Both the position numbers and the translations under genes were made by a program. Source: Microvirga sp. KLBC 81 (lineage in GTDB: Bacteria; Pseudomonadota; Alphaproteobacteria; Rhizobiales; Beijerinckiaceae). Taken from it: a stretch of 64,000 nucleotides of DNA. This document shows, piece by piece, positions 60,557 to 64,000 of this stretch; position 1 is the first letter of the stretch; the number at the start of each line of letters is the position of its first letter. Under the pieces are notes generated by a model. That model saw only the letters and a program-made list of their open reading frames with translations, was not told the origin of the DNA and ran no database searches. The stretch covers positions 1 through 64,000 of the forward strand of contig NZ_QDAH01000008.1 in NCBI RefSeq assembly GCF_003075415.1, read 5' to 3'.

Positions 60557-60655
60557 TGGACGCCCTCCCGCGCCGCGTCGTTGTTCTGGCGTTTTTCCTT
60601 TCGCAGTGCCCGAACTGCGTCCGGGCACTGCCTTTTCGGGGTGAAGTGCTGGGAA

Positions 60656-62134
60656 TCAGACCTTGATGGCGAACGGGTCGCGCTCCTCGTCCGAAAAGTC
60701 GATCATGACGTTCTTCGTCTGGAGGAACTCTTCCAACGCAATAACGCCGCGTTCCTTTCCATAGCCGGAGTCCTTGAACCCGCCGAATGGCGCCATGACC
60801 GATGCCGCACGATAGGTGTTCACCCAAACCGTTCCGGCATGGATCGCGCGGGACATGCGCAGCGCACGTGAAAGGTTCGTTGTCCAGACGCCTGATGCGA
60901 GACCGTACTTCGTGTCGTTTGCAATGCTGATTGCCTCTTCTTCCGTGTCGAACGGAATGATCGAGAGCACCGGACCGAACACCTCCTCTTGAGCTAGCGT
61001 CATGGAGTTGTGGACATCGGTGAATATCGTCGGCTCGATAAAGAAGCCTTTCGCGAGATTTTCGCCGGTCGCAGCCTTTCCTCCGCAGGTGAGGGTCGCG
61101 CCCTCTTTTACGGCGTTGTCGATCGAGCCGAGGATCCGCTTGAACTGGGGCTCATTGGCGGCAGTGCCCATTTCAGTGCTCTTGTCGAGCGGGTTGCCCA
61201 GCTTGATCTTTCTCGCCCGCTCGACAAGCCGTTCAGAGACCTGCTTATAGACGCCACGCTGTACGAGGAGTCGTGACCCGGCGATGCAGGTCTGCCCCGT
61301 TGCGGCAAAGATTCCAGCCAGTGCACCGACAACAGCCCGGTCGAGTTCGGCATCGTCGAAGATGATGTTCGGGGACTTGCCGCCCAGCTCCAGAGTCACC
61401 GGCACCAGGGCTCTTCCCGCATCGGATGCGATCTGCCGACCGACAGCCGGACTTCCGGTGAAACTTACGCGGTCGACGCGGCCGCTCGTCAGAAGTGCCT
61501 GGCCCGCACGGTAATCGCCCGTGACGACGTTAACGACACCCGGTGGAAATCCGGCTTCCTTGATGAAGTTAGCGAATTCGAGCGTGGTGACTGAAGCGTG
61601 CTCAGATGGCTTGATGACCACGCAGTTGCCTGCGGCGAGCGCCGGTGCAAGCTTGTTGGACAGAAGGCCCATCGGCGAATTCCACGCCGTAATGAGCACG
61701 GCGACTCCCACCGGCTCGCGACGGGTGAAGTCGAATACATTCCGCTGGTCGAGCGGAATGGTATCACCGAAGATCTTGTCGGCGCAGCCGGCGAAGAAAC
61801 GGTACGCACGCGCCGCAAAGCCCATCTGGCTGTAGGTTTCACGGATCACCTTTCCGTTGTCGGTGGTTTCCATGATGGCCATGCGTTCGGCATTCGCATC
61901 CAGAATGTCGGCGAGCCTGTGAAGAAGCTTGGCGCGATCATAGCCGGAGGTCTTGCTCCAGACGGTGTCATAGGCATGACGCGCGGCGGCAATGGCATCA
62001 GCCACCTGGGCAGTGCTCGCCTGTGGGATCGATGCCCACTCTTCGCGCGTGTACGGATTGATGGCGGGGAAATACTCCTGGTTCTCGGTCCTCACCCGTT
62101 CGTTGTTGATGAAGAGATCATAAGTCGTAGCCAT
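60656..62134 (-). CDS. NAD(P)-dependent aldehyde dehydrogenase
   Basis: 492 residues. ITAWNSPMGLLSNKLAPALAAGN, FTGSPAVG, catalytic Glu in LELGGKSPNIIF, catalytic Cys in ATGQTCIAGSR, and the C-terminal PFGGFKDSGYGKERG. Normal length. AGGAAGGCAACGGCC precedes the ATG. It is paired with the adjacent Zn-ADH, so a two-step alcohol-to-acid oxidation is likely. Confidence 0.94.
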   Translation of the reverse strand: MATTYDLFINNERVRTENQEYFPAINPYTREEWASIPQASTAQVADAIAAARHAYDTVWSKTSGYDRAKLLHRLADILDANAERMAIMETTDNGKVIRETYSQMGFAARAYRFFAGCADKIFGDTIPLDQRNVFDFTRREPVGVAVLITAWNSPMGLLSNKLAPALAAGNCVVIKPSEHASVTTLEFANFIKEAGFPPGVVNVVTGDYRAGQALLTSGRVDRVSFTGSPAVGRQIASDAGRALVPVTLELGGKSPNIIFDDAELDRAVVGALAGIFAATGQTCIAGSRLLVQRGVYKQVSERLVERARKIKLGNPLDKSTEMGTAANEPQFKRILGSIDNAVKEGATLTCGGKAATGENLAKGFFIEPTIFTDVHNSMTLAQEEVFGPVLSIIPFDTEEEAISIANDTKYGLASGVWTTNLSRALRMSRAIHAGTVWVNTYRAASVMAPFGGFKDSGYGKERGVIALEEFLQTKNVMIDFSDEERDPFAIKV

Positions 62135-62188
62135 GGCCGTTGCCTTCCTGGGTCAAGATCTAAGCGTGGATGGAGCCTGATGACGTGT

Positions 62189-63325
62189 TCAGGCCGCGAT
62201 TCTCGGCCGCAAGGTCTGACGAACGACCTTTCCGGCTGAGAGGAGATCGAATCCCTTGTTGAGGGTAGAAAAACTGACATCGCCGCTACGGAGTCGGTCG
62301 ACGGGAAGGCGTCCCGCCAGATAAAGCTCCATGAACCGGGGGATATCGCGCTGCGGAACACAACTCCCCATGTAGCTGCCCTTGATGGTCCGCTCGTCAG
62401 ACACCATCGGTGCATGCGCGTAGGCGACTGTCTTCGTCGGATTGGGCAGACCGGCGCTGATGGTCGTGCCGCCTCGGCCCGTGATGGCATAGGCGGTCTC
62501 CATTGCCGGGATCGAGCCCGCCATTTCGAAGGCGAAATCGACGCCTCCGTCGGTTAGATTGCGCACCTCGTCCACCGTCCTGTCCGTGCCGGCGAGGACG
62601 GCGTGAGTGGCGCCGAGCGATATGGCCAACTCCAGCTTCTCGGTGCTGAGGTCTACGGCAATGATCGGATAGGCTCCGGAGGCGACAAGGCCGATCAATG
62701 CGTTCAAACCGACACCTCCGAGCCCCACCACCGCCGCGCTATCACCCGGACGGACCCTGCCCGTGTTCATCACGGCGCCGACGCCCGTCACTACGGCACA
62801 ACCGAACAGGGCTGCCACTTCCAACGGAACGCCCTTGTCGATCTTGACAAGCGAATTTTCCGCGACGACTGCATATTCCGCGAAGGTCGATAGTCCAGAG
62901 TAATGATGGATTTCGGCACCGTCGCACGAGATGCGCCGCGCCCCGGACTGGAGCGTTCCTTCCGCGCGCGCCTGCCAGGACCGTGTGCAGAGATTGGGGC
63001 GGCTGTTGGAGCAGTGGCGGCACTCGCCGCAACTGGCGACAAAGACAGCCACGACATGATCGCCAGGGCTGAACCGGCGCACACCTGCCCCGACTTCCCG
63101 CACGATGCCGGCCGCTTCGTGCCCCATCACAGTCGGAACCCTGCGCGGGCGCAGCCCCTCAATGGTCGACAGGTCGGAATGGCAGAGTCCGGCCGCCTCC
63201 ACCTCGATCAGAACTTCGCCCTCGCCGGGAGGATCGAGCTTGACCTCCTGGATGCGGAGTGGGAGCGATCTTTCATAGGGTTGCGGCAATCCTTGCTCGA
63301 AGAGAACAGCAGCTTTCATCAGCAT
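62189..63325 (-). CDS. Zn-dependent NAD(P)-alcohol dehydrogenase (MDR family)
   Basis: 378 residues. Catalytic zinc: CHSDLSTIEG and GHEAAGIVREVGAGV. Structural zinc Cys: CGECRHCSNSRPNLC. Cofactor loop: VVGLGGVGLNALIG. It resembles the class III/benzyl- or aryl-alcohol dehydrogenase branch. An in-frame ATG two codons downstream is also possible. It is the second gene of the visible minus-strand operon. Confidence 0.93.
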   Translation of the reverse strand: MLMKAAVLFEQGLPQPYERSLPLRIQEVKLDPPGEGEVLIEVEAAGLCHSDLSTIEGLRPRRVPTVMGHEAAGIVREVGAGVRRFSPGDHVVAVFVASCGECRHCSNSRPNLCTRSWQARAEGTLQSGARRISCDGAEIHHYSGLSTFAEYAVVAENSLVKIDKGVPLEVAALFGCAVVTGVGAVMNTGRVRPGDSAAVVGLGGVGLNALIGLVASGAYPIIAVDLSTEKLELAISLGATHAVLAGTDRTVDEVRNLTDGGVDFAFEMAGSIPAMETAYAITGRGGTTISAGLPNPTKTVAYAHAPMVSDERTIKGSYMGSCVPQRDIPRFMELYLAGRLPVDRLRSGDVSFSTLNKGFDLLSAGKVVRQTLRPRIAA

Positions 63326-63355
63326 GGTACTTGCATCCTGTTGATCTTACGGTGG

Positions 63356-64000
63356 TCAGGCGGCAGCGGGATCGACATCAAGACGCACGACATCTCCCTC
63401 GAGACTGCTGGACATCGCGGGATAGCGCTTGAGAACCAGCGGATCGTGTCCTGGAATGACATGATCTGGGCTATCGGCAAGCGAGAGGCACATCTGGTAG
63501 CCACGCACCGTGTCCTGGAAATTGTAGAGCACTGGGAAAGGGTTGTTCTGCTGGAAGTTGACGTAGAAATGCGAGGCATCGGACGCCAGCACGACCCAGC
63601 CGCGCCGGGTGTAGACACGCACCACTTGCATGCCGGCAGAATGACCCCCGACCTCATGAATGCTGACGCCTGGCGCGATCTCGCTCGACTTCTCATGGAA
63701 GGTGACGCTACCTTCGAACAAGCGCTTCACGACCGTGCAGACGTCGTCGACCAGGAAAAAGTTATTTAGCGCAGGTATGCCCATGTCCTGGCTAGTGACA
63801 TTGCGCATCTCGGCGACCTGCAGATGCACCTTGGCATTGACGAACTTGTCTATGTTGCCGGCATGGTCCCAGTGCATGTGAGTGATGACGACGTCCTCCA
63901 CGCCCGCAGGATCGATTCCGATTGCCTTCAAGCCGTCAGTGGGGCAGCGGATAAACTCATGCCCGCGCTGCTTGCATTTCCAATCGCGCGATCCGGTGTC
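63356..64000 (-). CDS. Metallo-beta-lactamase-fold hydrolase (AHL-lactonase-like), N-terminus outside the window
   Basis: 215 residues visible; the frame stays open to the window edge, and the reading DTGSRDWKCK near the edge fits the strand before the metal site. THMHWDHAGN gives the HxHxDH motif, GGHSAGMQVV and LASDASHFY supply further ligands, and PGHDPLVLKRYP is the lactonase-type end. The family includes AttM/AiiA-like lactonases; in this operon a lactone intermediate of a degradation pathway is a likely substrate. Confidence 0.87.
   Translation of the reverse strand, partial: DTGSRDWKCKQRGHEFIRCPTDGLKAIGIDPAGVEDVVITHMHWDHAGNIDKFVNAKVHLQVAEMRNVTSQDMGIPALNNFFLVDDVCTVVKRLFEGSVTFHEKSSEIAPGVSIHEVGGHSAGMQVVRVYTRRGWVVLASDASHFYVNFQQNNPFPVLYNFQDTVRGYQMCLSLADSPDHVIPGHDPLVLKRYPAMSSSLEGDVVRLDVDPAAA

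Overview
The window is high-GC bacterial chromosome, most likely from an alphaproteobacterium of the Hyphomicrobiales (a Methylobacteriaceae/Microvirga-like organism is my best guess). The grounds are the split ligase-associated DNA repair gene set, a PodJ-like polar protein with Sel1 repeats, a GTTC-N7-GTTC LexA box of the alphaproteobacterial type, and several families of intergenic palindromic repeats typical of this order. The taxon is inference; no rRNA is present.

Region 1 (0-15 kb): a NarL-type response regulator, a YjbQ protein, and the four ligase-associated DNA damage response genes. These four are split into a minus-strand pair (exonuclease, ATP-dependent ligase) and a plus-strand pair (DEXH helicase, PdeM phosphoesterase). 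A methyltransferase and an SDR gene lie between the pairs. A well-formed sigma70 promoter abutting a perfect LexA box points from 4.75 kb toward the exonuclease/ligase pair. Next come a TIGR02186/TauE pair and a large PodJ-like protein. Palindromic repeats have entered two coding regions, the ligase and the TIGR02186 signal-peptide region.

Region 2 (15-24.6 kb): a MerR regulator and a beta-oxidation set (acyl-CoA dehydrogenase, thiolase, FadB/J-type multifunctional enzyme) behind a palindromic operator. These are followed by DinB, thioesterase, HCCA isomerase-like and Asp/Glu racemase-like genes.

Region 3 (24.6-32.6 kb): a solute-symporter/histidine-kinase/receiver hybrid protein, DoxX, VOC, MscL, a class I aminotransferase and an AbrB-type membrane protein.

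Region 4 (32.6-40.7 kb): the most coherent metabolic module. It has an RpiR regulator divergent from an N-formylglutamate amidohydrolase-family gene, then an ethanolamine-type permease, a glutamine-synthetase-family enzyme, an aldehyde dehydrogenase, an iron-containing alcohol dehydrogenase and a cupin. It reads as a gamma-glutamylation route for an amino alcohol, probably ethanolamine, analogous to the Puu putrescine pathway but using an alcohol dehydrogenase.

Region 5 (40.7-52.4 kb): an FMN reductase/HxlR divergent pair, a HAD phosphatase and a voltage-sensor-type ion channel. An AfuABC-like ABC importer follows with an inositol-monophosphatase-family gene upstream, suggesting sugar-phosphate uptake. 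Then NUDIX, Zn-alcohol dehydrogenase, a hypothetical protein, DUF488 and free-Met-sulfoxide reductase.

Region 6 (52.4-64 kb): accessory DNA. It holds an RTX/M10 metalloprotease, tRNA-Thr(GGT), a gene-poor and AT-richer stretch with small hypothetical genes, a duplicated ~85-nt element and a LuxR protein whose receiver lacks the phospho-acceptor Asp. It ends with a minus-strand catabolic operon (MBL hydrolase, Zn-ADH, ALDH, NTF2-like, FAD dehydrogenase, SDR) that runs off the right edge.
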